NCBI GenBank assembly: GCA_018817365.1
Contig: JAHISY010000007.1
Span: forward strand, 1 to 11,830
Source: Patescibacteria group bacterium
Lineage (GTDB): Bacteria; Patescibacteriota; Gracilibacteria; JAHISY01
Length of the DNA stretch: 11,830 nucleotides
Reading direction: 5' to 3'
Shown piece after piece: positions 6,730 to 11,830 of the stretch; the first letter of the stretch is position 1; the number at the start of each line of letters is the position of its first letter. The position numbers and the translations under genes are program-made. The notes beneath the pieces were generated by a model. That model worked only from the letters and a program-made list of their open reading frames with translations, did not search any database and was not told the origin of the DNA.

Positions 6730-7911
6730 ATGAAGAAGAAAATAGTACTCGCGTACTCTGGCGGTCTCGATACGACCGTGATTGCTCATTTTTTGATTCA
6801 AAAGGGCTTTGAAGTAATCGGCTTCTTAGCAGATCTCGGGCAGGAAGTTGAAAATCTTGATGAGATTCGCGAGAAAGCGAAGAAAACAGGATTGAAAAAA
6901 TTTATCGCAAAAAATTTGCAAAAGGAGTTTCTTAGCGATTTTATTCTTCCGACACAGTGGGCAGCGGCGAAATATGAAAATTACTACCTCCTCGGCACTT
7001 CCGTCGCGCGACCTTTGATTGCGAAGGCGCAAGTCGAGATTGCGAAGAAAGAAGGCGCGGAATTTCTTTCGCACGGCTCGACCGGAAAAGGCAACGATCA
7101 AATTCGTTTCGAGTTGACGTATTACGCGCTCGCGCCGAAGCTGAAAAAATGGATTCCGTGGCGGGAGCCGAGTTTTTATAAAATTCTCGGCGGGCGGGAG
7201 GAGATGCTCGATTACGCGAAGAAATTCAAACTGCCGGTGAAGGCGACGAAATCGAAGCCGTGGAGCAGCGATGAAAATTTGCTTCACATTTCTTTCGAGG
7301 CGGGGATTCTCGAAGATCCGAATTCACCGCCGCCGGAAGCAATGTTCGAATTGACAACCTCGCCGCAAAAAGCTCCCGACCGTGTGGAAAAAATTGAAAT
7401 CGAATTTCGCGAGGGGATTCCGATTCGGTTGAATTCTCAAAAATCGGACGCGCTTTCGATTTTCAAAAAATTAAATTTACTCGGCGGGAGGAATGGAATC
7501 GGTCGCGTGGATTTGGTGGAAAACAGATTCATCGGAATGAAGTCGCGCGGGGTGTACGAAACTCCCGGCGGGACGATTCTTTTTCACGCGCTGCGAGCAG
7601 TCGAGTCGCTGACGATTCCGAAAGACGAGCTGCACGCCCGCGATCGGATTTCCGCAGAATATGCCGAGCTGGTTTACAATGGTTTTTGGTATTCGCGGCG
7701 GCGGGAGATTCTCGCAAAACAAGTTGAAAAGTCGCGGAAGAAAATTACCGGCAGCGTGAAATTAGGGCTTTATAAAGGCAATGTGATGATTCTCGGTCGC
7801 GAGGCGGCGAAAACTTTGTACGATGAAAAAATCGTCACTTTCGAACGAGATGGAATTTATGAGCCGGCGAAAGCGACGCGGTTTATTCGGGAGAATTTCA
7901 AAAAATTATAG
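6730..7911 (+). CDS. argG: Argininosuccinate synthase
   Basis: ArgG joins citrulline and aspartate using ATP to make argininosuccinate, the penultimate step of arginine synthesis. The 393-aa length is normal for the family. The N-type PP-loop AYSGGLDT is at 8-15, followed by YLLGTSVARPLIAK (86-99), HGSTGKGNDQIRFE (115-128), and the C-terminal GVYETPGG and LYKGNVMILGR stretches. It starts at ATG 6730, 11 nt after the small membrane gene, with no Shine-Dalgarno site. No argH or other arginine gene is in the window. The last 48 codons have a divergent second copy downstream of hicBA, so the present C-terminus may have arrived with that module. The two 3' ends are colinear without gaps (offset 574 bp). 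The gene itself looks intact and functional. Confidence 0.97.
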   Translation: MKKKIVLAYSGGLDTTVIAHFLIQKGFEVIGFLADLGQEVENLDEIREKAKKTGLKKFIAKNLQKEFLSDFILPTQWAAAKYENYYLLGTSVARPLIAKAQVEIAKKEGAEFLSHGSTGKGNDQIRFELTYYALAPKLKKWIPWREPSFYKILGGREEMLDYAKKFKLPVKATKSKPWSSDENLLHISFEAGILEDPNSPPPEAMFELTTSPQKAPDRVEKIEIEFREGIPIRLNSQKSDALSIFKKLNLLGGRNGIGRVDLVENRFIGMKSRGVYETPGGTILFHALRAVESLTIPKDELHARDRISAEYAELVYNGFWYSRRREILAKQVEKSRKKITGSVKLGLYKGNVMILGREAAKTLYDEKIVTFERDGIYEPAKATRFIRENFKKL

Positions 7912-7925
7912 AAGTGCTTTAAAAT
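7897..7925 (+). promoter_or_regulatory. Putative hicBA promoter
   Basis: TAAAAT at 7920-7925 lies 6 nt before the hicB ATG. TTCAAA at 7897-7902, within the last codons of argG, is a fair -35 match at 17-nt spacing. The mRNA would be leaderless. The promoter straddles the argG stop, so hicBA would have its own transcription starting just at the junction. Confidence 0.45.
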
Positions 7926-7931
7926 AGACGC

Positions 7932-8147
7932 ATGCAAAATAATTTCACAGCAATTGTCGAAAAAGATGGAAAATGGTTTATTTCCTATTCTCCTGAGTTT
8001 CCGGGAGCGAATGGACAAGGAAAAACTAAAACCGCTGCTATTCAAAACCTAAAAGATGCAATCCAACTTATTCTCACAGAAAGAAGAAGGGATGCTTTGA
8101 GAGGTATTCCCAAAAATGCCATTTGCGAAAAACTTCAATTGGTATGA
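7932..8147 (+). CDS. hicB: HicB-family antitoxin (mini form)
   Basis: This 71-aa protein has the HicB/UPF0150 partial RNase H-like fold: FTAIVEKDGKWFISYSPEFPG (5-25, strand pairs ending in the PE-x-PG turn), GQGKTKTAAIQNLKDAIQLIL (28-48, the helix of the family). The antitoxin binds HicA and blocks its RNase activity. The usual C-terminal ribbon-helix-helix or HTH domain is absent, so self-repression by DNA binding is not evident and may need another factor. Gene order is antitoxin first, as in many mini-HicBA pairs and opposite to E. coli hicAB. Its TGA stop overlaps the hicA ATG (ATGA, 8144-8147), so the two are translationally coupled. The module sits between argG and a copy of the argG 3' end. 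Confidence 0.85.
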   Translation: MQNNFTAIVEKDGKWFISYSPEFPGANGQGKTKTAAIQNLKDAIQLILTERRRDALRGIPKNAICEKLQLV

Positions 8148-8323
8148 AGCGAAATGATCTGCTCAAACGTTTGCGTCAAGGAGGAAGTTATTTGAAGCGG
8201 GAGGGAAGATCGCACTCACTTTGGGCGAGTCAGGTTTCTGGAGCAATGGAAGCAATCCCTCGTCATAATGATTTTCCGGAAAATCTTGCTAAAAAGATTC
8301 TGAAAAATCTTTTAGCTAATTGA
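8144..8323 (+). CDS. hicA: HicA-family mRNA interferase toxin
   Basis: HicA toxins are small double-stranded-RNA-binding-fold RNases that cut mRNA and stop growth unless held by HicB. This 59-aa copy starts at ATG 8144 (an upstream in-frame ATG at 8123 lies inside hicB and is less likely). It reads MKRNDLLKRLRQGG, then YLKREGRSHSLW, with H24 in the place of the catalytic histidine, then a basic strand and PRHNDFPENLAKKILKNL, the family's conserved C-terminal helix. It looks intact. The 3' third of the gene contains a perfect 16-bp palindrome (8270-8285) and an imperfect hairpin directly after it, both within the coding sequence. Confidence 0.87.
   Translation: MKRNDLLKRLRQGGSYLKREGRSHSLWASQVSGAMEAIPRHNDFPENLAKKILKNLLAN
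8270..8316. repeat. 16-bp palindrome plus hairpin inside hicA
   Basis: GATTTTCCGGAAAATC (8270-8285) is a perfect palindrome. It is followed by GCTAAAAAGATT (8288-8299) and AATCTTTTAGC (8306-8316), which pair with one bulge around a 6-nt loop. They could fold at the mRNA 3' end or mark a protein-binding site; there is no U tract for a classical terminator. Confidence 0.5.
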
Positions 8324-8341
8324 AACTAATGGAATAAAGAT

Positions 8342-8485
8342 TTGAGTAAAAGCAATGTTTCGATTTTCGGTCGGAATGCTCCGCAAACTTTGTACGATGA
8401 AAAAATCGTCACTTTCGAACGGGACGGGATTTACGAGCCGGCGAAAGCAACGCGGTTTATTCGGGAGAATTTCAGTCGGCTTTAA
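8342..8485 (+). pseudogene. Detached second copy of the argG 3' end
   Basis: From TTG 8342 to TAA 8485 the frame encodes the last 47 residues of an ArgG-like protein (SKSNVSIFGRNAPQ, then TLYDEKIVTFERD to the end). It aligns without gaps to 7768-7911. A 37-nt block (8385-8421) is identical to 7811-7847. From Thr to Phe, 29 consecutive codons encode identical residues with five differences, all silent third-position changes. The upstream 14 codons are much more diverged, and a stop (TAA, 8327-8329) closes the frame just before. The copy ends in a 4-nt overlap with the gpsA stop (TTAA at 8482-8485), as an original convergent neighbour would. It is too short to be an enzyme; whether the TTG is used is unknown. 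Confidence 0.85.
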
Positions 8486-9642
8486 TTGCCGTTTCTAGTC
8501 TTTCGGCTTTTTAGCATTGCAGCGGCTTGTTGGAGGTTTATTTTTCCTTCGAGAATTGCTGCAGTTATTTCGATAAAAGGCGCTTCCACACCGAGTTGCT
8601 TGGTGTAATTCCGTAAAGGAATGGTGGAAAAAAGGCTCTCGACAGTTTTTTTCGCGAGGATTTGCTCACTGGCTTTTTTTGCTGAAAGTCCGGCGTTTAG
8701 CAATTCCGCAAGTTTCACGCCAGCCGAAAAATTACGAGTAGCTCGAAAAAGACTGTAATCGCTAGTTACACCTTTTCCGATTGGAGCTACCCGAAAATCT
8801 TTACCCTGCTCATAAAGCTTTTTAGCTTTTGCGGACGCTTTCTGTTGCCTTTTTGAATCCGAGTGTTGGGCTACAAAGGCGATTCTTTCATATTCAGCGA
8901 GACCGCGCGCAATTATTGCCGCAATGGTCGATTCCGGATTCTCGCAACTTGCGCTTGCGATTCCAGCTGCGAGCGAATGGGTATTCTTTATTGGACCGGC
9001 GATGTCCAAAATCCTTCGTTCGAATGAAGGATAAACTCGCAGCGGAGAGTTTTTAAAAAGTGCGGCGGCGTGAAGCACCCGCTTTCGTTTTCCAGCCATC
9101 TCTGTAATCATTGGCATTCCGCAAGCTAAGTCGAAAGCAAGATTGCCTCCCAACATTACCAAAACCTTCCTGCGGATGATTAGCACTTCTTCAATAATTT
9201 CATGTCCCATTTGAAAGTTTTTCGCTTCCATTCCCTTCGAAGCGGAGATGATTTCACAATCCTTAAAAGCTTTTGGAGGGACAGCTGCGGCAATTTTCTT
9301 CAAATACTCTCGCAAAGCATATGAGGGATAAACTGGTAGAAATAATTTCTGGATTTTGCCGCGAAAATTTTCGAGAAATTCTGCGAACGAAAAAATTTCC
9401 ACATTTTCCGGCAGTTTGATTTGTCCACGAGTCGCTTCCGGGTTTTTTGTCTTTGAAATTTTTTCTCCAAAAAATCTTTCAACAACACGATCTTTACGCG
9501 CCTCCGCGACTTCTTCTGGATGGTTCAAGATCAAAAGATGCATGAGATCGGAATTATTTTTTGCGAGCGTCTTGATTAGCGCGTAATTGAAGACACCGCC
9601 AGCTCCGATCACATCGGGATTTTGAGGAATTTCTTTTTTCAT
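8482..9642 (-). CDS. gpsA: NAD(P)-dependent glycerol-3-phosphate dehydrogenase-like protein, divergent
   Basis: GpsA reduces dihydroxyacetone phosphate to sn-glycerol-3-phosphate for phospholipid synthesis. Start is ATG 9642 (the frame is open to 9897, but homology begins here), giving 386 aa, about 50 more than usual. Recognisable parts are VIGAGGVFNYALI (11-23), LFLPVYPSYALREYL (100-114), IISASKGME (131-139), GGNLAFDLACGMP (165-177), LRVYPSFERRILDIAGPIKN with the conserved K219 (201-220), AAIIARGLAEYERI (241-254) and ATRNFSAG (301-308). Differences from the norm are a nucleotide-binding loop without the third glycine, GGNLAF where GPSFA is usual, and an extra C-terminal tail of about 40 residues. 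The catalytic lysine is present, so it may still be active, but cofactor or substrate may differ. It is divergent from dprA with only 42 bp between starts, preceded by a minicistron. Confidence 0.8.
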   Translation of the reverse strand: MKKEIPQNPDVIGAGGVFNYALIKTLAKNNSDLMHLLILNHPEEVAEARKDRVVERFFGEKISKTKNPEATRGQIKLPENVEIFSFAEFLENFRGKIQKLFLPVYPSYALREYLKKIAAAVPPKAFKDCEIISASKGMEAKNFQMGHEIIEEVLIIRRKVLVMLGGNLAFDLACGMPMITEMAGKRKRVLHAAALFKNSPLRVYPSFERRILDIAGPIKNTHSLAAGIASASCENPESTIAAIIARGLAEYERIAFVAQHSDSKRQQKASAKAKKLYEQGKDFRVAPIGKGVTSDYSLFRATRNFSAGVKLAELLNAGLSAKKASEQILAKKTVESLFSTIPLRNYTKQLGVEAPFIEITAAILEGKINLQQAAAMLKSRKTRNGN

Positions 9643-9663
9643 AAAGGCTGCATTTTTCCTCCT
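9639..9663 (-). promoter_or_regulatory. AGGAGG ribosome site and four-codon minicistron overlapping the gpsA start
   Basis: The minus strand carries AGGAGG (9658-9663), four A residues, then ATG CAG CCT TTA TGA (9653 to 9639), encoding MQPL. Its stop overlaps the gpsA start as ATGA (9639-9642). This is the only full Shine-Dalgarno motif I see before a gene here. It is either a translational-coupling leader peptide or a Shine-Dalgarno acting over a long 15-nt gap. Confidence 0.45.
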
Positions 9664-9671
9664 CTCTCGTC

Positions 9672-9677
9672 TAAAAT
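9672..9677 (+). promoter_or_regulatory. -10 box (TAAAAT) of dprA, leaderless arrangement
   Basis: TAAAAT is followed by exactly 7 nt and the dprA ATG at 9685, so the A of the start codon is the expected transcription start. No Shine-Dalgarno site precedes it. No strong -35 lies 17 nt upstream. It shares its 42-bp intergenic region with the gpsA leader on the other strand. Confidence 0.5.
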
Positions 9678-9684
9678 CAAGCAG

Positions 9685-10767
9685 ATGCAAAAATACTTCG
9701 CCGCGCTCAACTCGCTCGAAAAGATTACGCCGCTTCGTTTTGGGCGGTTGCTGAAATTTTTCCGAAATGATGCGGAGCGAATTTGGAAAAGTTCGCGGCA
9801 CGAGTGGCAAGAGGCGGGGATTGAATTTAAGGCGGTCACCGAGATTTTCATCGAGAAAGAGAAAATCAATCCTGATGAAATTATCCAGAAATTGCAAAAA
9901 GCCGGCGCGGAAGTTTTGCCGATTACTTCCGAAAAATATCCGAAACTTCTGAAAGAGATTTACGACGCGCCGCCGGTTTTACTGGTTCGCGGAGAATTTC
10001 CCGTGCCTGCCGACGACTTCGCGATTGCCGTCGTCGGTTCGCGCATTCTCACGAGCTACGGCAAACAAGCCACGACAGAGATCACGCGCGGACTGGCGCA
10101 AGCCGGCATTTCCATAATTTCCGGTCTGGCGATCGGAGCCGATTCAGCCGCGCATCAAGCTGCGCTCGACTGCGGAGGACGGACGGTGGCGGTGCTCGGC
10201 AACGGCATCGACACGATTTACCCGCCGCGGAATCAAAAATTGGGCGAGGACATTCTCAAAAAAGGCGGAGCAATTATTTCTGAATTTCCCGTCGGCACCT
10301 CGCCAAACACGTACAATTTTCCGCTGCGGAATCGCATCATCGCGGGGCTTTCGAAAGGCGTGGTGGTTTCGGAAGGGCGGGAAAAATCGGGTTCGCTCAT
10401 TACCGCTGCCTTGGCAAATGAATTCGGTCGCGAAGTTTTCGCGGTGCCCGGTTCGATTTTTTCCGAGAATTCAGCCGGTCCGAATCGATTGATTCGCGAC
10501 GGCGCGAAACCGATTTTGAATTCAAACGATGTGATCGACGCTCTCGAGCTGCGCGATTTACCGGAAAAAATAAAAGTCCGCGAGGTGGTTGCGGATTCGA
10601 AAGAGGAAGCGGCGATCATCGAAGTTCTCAAAAAAACTCCGCTGCACGCGGACGAAATCACGCGCGAATCGGGTTTCACCGCGAGCGAAGCGAGCGCGAT
10701 TCTCAGTCTGCTGGAGATGAAAGGTTTGGCGAAAAATCTCGGCGGAATGAATTGGGTGCGAACGTGA
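9685..10767 (+). CDS. dprA: DNA-processing protein DprA/Smf
   Basis: DprA binds incoming single-stranded DNA during natural transformation, protects it and loads RecA, acting in the cytoplasm behind the competence uptake machinery. The 360-aa protein has an N-terminal helical SAM-like region (about 1-80), then the Rossmann-like DprA core: AVVGSRILTSYGK (115-127), IISGLAIGADSAAHQAAL (144-161), GNGIDTIYPPRNQKL (172-186), SEFPVGTSPNTYNFPLRNRI (199-218), EGREKSGSLITAALANEFGR (230-249) and VFAVPGS. A C-terminal winged-helix domain (about 300-360; LHADEITRESGFTASEASAILSLLEMKG region) completes the full-length form. Start ATG 9685 is chosen because of the TAAAAT box 7 nt before it; an upstream ATG at 9622 lies inside gpsA. 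Its presence suggests DNA uptake, fitting the allelic replacement seen at argG. Confidence 0.97.
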   Translation: MQKYFAALNSLEKITPLRFGRLLKFFRNDAERIWKSSRHEWQEAGIEFKAVTEIFIEKEKINPDEIIQKLQKAGAEVLPITSEKYPKLLKEIYDAPPVLLVRGEFPVPADDFAIAVVGSRILTSYGKQATTEITRGLAQAGISIISGLAIGADSAAHQAALDCGGRTVAVLGNGIDTIYPPRNQKLGEDILKKGGAIISEFPVGTSPNTYNFPLRNRIIAGLSKGVVVSEGREKSGSLITAALANEFGREVFAVPGSIFSENSAGPNRLIRDGAKPILNSNDVIDALELRDLPEKIKVREVVADSKEEAAIIEVLKKTPLHADEITRESGFTASEASAILSLLEMKGLAKNLGGMNWVRT

Positions 10768-10794
10768 ATGTTCAATGTGCAATGTGCAATTAAT
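10767..10794. repeat. Heptamer repeat between dprA and metF
   Basis: Directly after the dprA stop the sequence runs AATGTTC, AATGTGC, AATGTGC, AATTAAT: three near-identical heptamers and a degenerate fourth in perfect 7-nt register. It is probably slippage-prone simple repeat DNA. No terminator hairpin is visible in this gap. Confidence 0.6.
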
Positions 10795-10829
10795 TAACTT
10801 TCACTTTTTAATTACGAGAACTTAAATTC

Positions 10830-10838
10830 TGCTAAAAT
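10830..10838 (+). promoter_or_regulatory. Extended -10 promoter (TGCTAAAAT) of metF
   Basis: TGC-TAAAAT is followed by exactly 7 nt and the metF ATG at 10846, the same geometry as dprA, so a leaderless mRNA is expected. The extended TG element may replace a -35 box, which I do not find. Confidence 0.55.
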
Positions 10839-10845
10839 CAAGTAA

Positions 10846-11667
10846 ATGCTGGATTTAAAGAATTTTCCCGTTACGGTCGAATTGTCTTCTCTCGCAGGGA
10901 GCGATGTTTCCGCGATTCTTGACGAGGCGAAAAATTTGAAAGCCGACGCGTTCAATATTCCCGATGGGATTCTCGGGCGGCTCACGATCGACCCGATTGT
11001 GCTCGCGGCGCGTGTTCGCGAGGCGACCGGTGTCCCCACGATCGCGCATCTCACCTGCCGCGATTCGACGAAACTTGGGCTGGCGCAAAAATTGCTCGGC
11101 GCGGCGAATTTAAAAATTGCCGGTATCCTCGCACTCTCCGGCGATGCGGGGAAGAAAAATGTTTTCGAAATCCGCGCGCCCGGTTTGGTCGAATTGATTC
11201 GCGATCTAAATTCCGGAAAATTCGAGGGGCAGGAAATTAAATCTCCGACAGATTTACAAATTGCCGTCGCGGTGAATCCGAATGAGGGCGTGCTCGAAAA
11301 TCAGATCGAATATTTACAGGAGAAGATCGCGGCGGGCGCGCAATTCGCGCAAACTCAGCCGGTCTTCGATCTGGCTACCGCGGAAAAATTTCTCGACGCG
11401 ATTGAAAAAGCGGGGATCAAGATTCCAATCTTGCTCGGCATCATGCCGCTGAAATCGCTGAAAGTCGCGGAATATTTTCACGAAAAAGTTCACGGAGTCA
11501 CGATTCCCGATGAGGTAATCGAGAGGCTGCAAGCGGATGAAAATTGCGGTGCGGATCTCGCGATTGAGTTGCTCGCGAAATTAAAATCGCGGCTGGATGG
11601 GGCGCACATCATGCCGCTCGGTCGCGTCGATTCCGCTAATAAAATTTACAAGTTTTTGAAAGAGTGA
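10846..11667 (+). CDS. metF: 5,10-methylenetetrahydrofolate reductase family protein
   Basis: MetF uses FAD to reduce methylene-THF to 5-methyl-THF for methionine synthesis. The 273-aa TIM-barrel protein carries the family marks: VTVELSS with E12 near the start, TIAHLTCRDS (65-74), ILALSGD (94-100, the flavin-contacting LxLxGD strand), AQFAQTQPVFD (165-175, the conserved Thr-Gln), and ILLGIMPLKS (195-204). It is slightly shorter than E. coli MetF (about 296 aa). It starts at ATG 10846, 7 nt past a TAAAAT box. No other folate or methionine gene is in the window, so its partner pathway is not shown; the N-terminus reads SSLAGSD instead of the usual FFPPK, so substrate details may differ. Family assignment is good. 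Confidence 0.88.
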   Translation: MLDLKNFPVTVELSSLAGSDVSAILDEAKNLKADAFNIPDGILGRLTIDPIVLAARVREATGVPTIAHLTCRDSTKLGLAQKLLGAANLKIAGILALSGDAGKKNVFEIRAPGLVELIRDLNSGKFEGQEIKSPTDLQIAVAVNPNEGVLENQIEYLQEKIAAGAQFAQTQPVFDLATAEKFLDAIEKAGIKIPILLGIMPLKSLKVAEYFHEKVHGVTIPDEVIERLQADENCGADLAIELLAKLKSRLDGAHIMPLGRVDSANKIYKFLKE

Positions 11668-11676
11668 AATCTTGTT

Positions 11677-11690
11677 TCCCGTACGCGGGA
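11677..11690. repeat. Short GC hairpin after metF, next to the tRNA fragment
   Basis: TCCCG-TACG-CGGGA is a 5-bp stem with a four-base loop, 9 nt past the metF stop. No T tract follows on either strand. It abuts the 14-nt tRNA-derived sequence at 11691-11704, so on the minus strand it takes the place an anticodon arm would have after a D arm. Confidence 0.5.
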
Positions 11691-11704
11691 TACCACTGCT
11701 CCAC
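11691..11704 (-). repeat. 14-nt copy of the tRNA-fMet 5' D-arm region
   Basis: TACCACTGCTCCAC at 11691-11704 is identical to 11798-11811 inside the tRNA gene, in the same orientation and 107 bp away. On the minus strand it reads GTGGAGCAGTGGTA, positions spanning the end of the acceptor stem and the D arm. No other tRNA sequence surrounds it. Confidence 0.7.
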
Positions 11705-11742
11705 TAATAAAAGCTCAACACTGTTTTTGAAAAATGAGAAAT

Positions 11743-11817
<75 letters not shown>

Positions 11818-11830
11818 ATATGAATCAAAA

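Noticed and set aside
7912..8341. Insertion sequence or transposon carrying hicBA
   Set aside because: No transposase, terminal inverted repeats or short target duplication is visible; the only flanking repeat is argG sequence.
10233..10775. 180-codon minus-strand frame inside dprA
   Set aside because: Antisense to conserved DprA motifs; Ser/Arg-rich translation with no family features.

Overview
The window looks like part of a small-genome bacterial chromosome, most plausibly from the Candidate Phyla Radiation (Patescibacteria, for example Peregrinibacteria or a relative). That placement is inference. It rests on bacterial-type AspRS and DprA, very compact spacing, almost no Shine-Dalgarno sites, TAAAAT boxes 6-8 nt before several start codons (leaderless or nearly leaderless mRNA), and a tiny two-helix membrane protein of a kind I recall from such genomes. 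TGA ends several clear genes (dprA, metF, hicB), so the UGA-glycine code of Gracilibacteria/Absconditabacteria does not apply.

Layout, left to right. Bases 1-880 (-) are the N-terminal 293 residues of aspartyl-tRNA synthetase, cut by the window edge. Bases 881-1200 hold no gene, only its putative promoter and some palindromes. Bases 1201-2403 (-) encode an unrecognised membrane-anchored exported protein behind a strong promoter. Bases 2563-4821 (-) are a two-gene surface-protein operon that looks compositionally different: a cysteine-rich coiled-coil anchor protein, then a membrane-anchored, cysteine-rich TIM-barrel glycosidase-like protein whose expected acid/base Glu is a Gln. Bases 4966-6372 (-) encode a CPA2-type cation/proton antiporter.

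The plus strand then carries a 64-aa two-helix membrane protein and argG (6524-7911), a mini hicBA toxin-antitoxin module (7932-8323), and a second, divergent copy of the last 48 codons of argG (8342-8485). This second copy ends in a 4-nt stop-stop overlap with a convergent, divergent gpsA-like gene (8482-9642, -). dprA (9685-10767) and metF (10846-11667) follow on the plus strand. An initiator tRNA-fMet gene (11743-11817, -) closes the window, with a 14-nt copy of its own D-arm region lying about 100 bp beyond its 3' end.

The standout is the argG-hicBA-'argG arrangement. The toxin-antitoxin module sits between an intact argG and a leftover argG 3' end. The two 3' ends differ only at silent sites over 29 consecutive codons, so they diverged as working alleles. 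This looks like a cassette that entered argG while supplying a replacement C-terminus, as tRNA-targeting islands do. Second in interest is the surface-protein operon with the Glu-to-Gln glycosidase.
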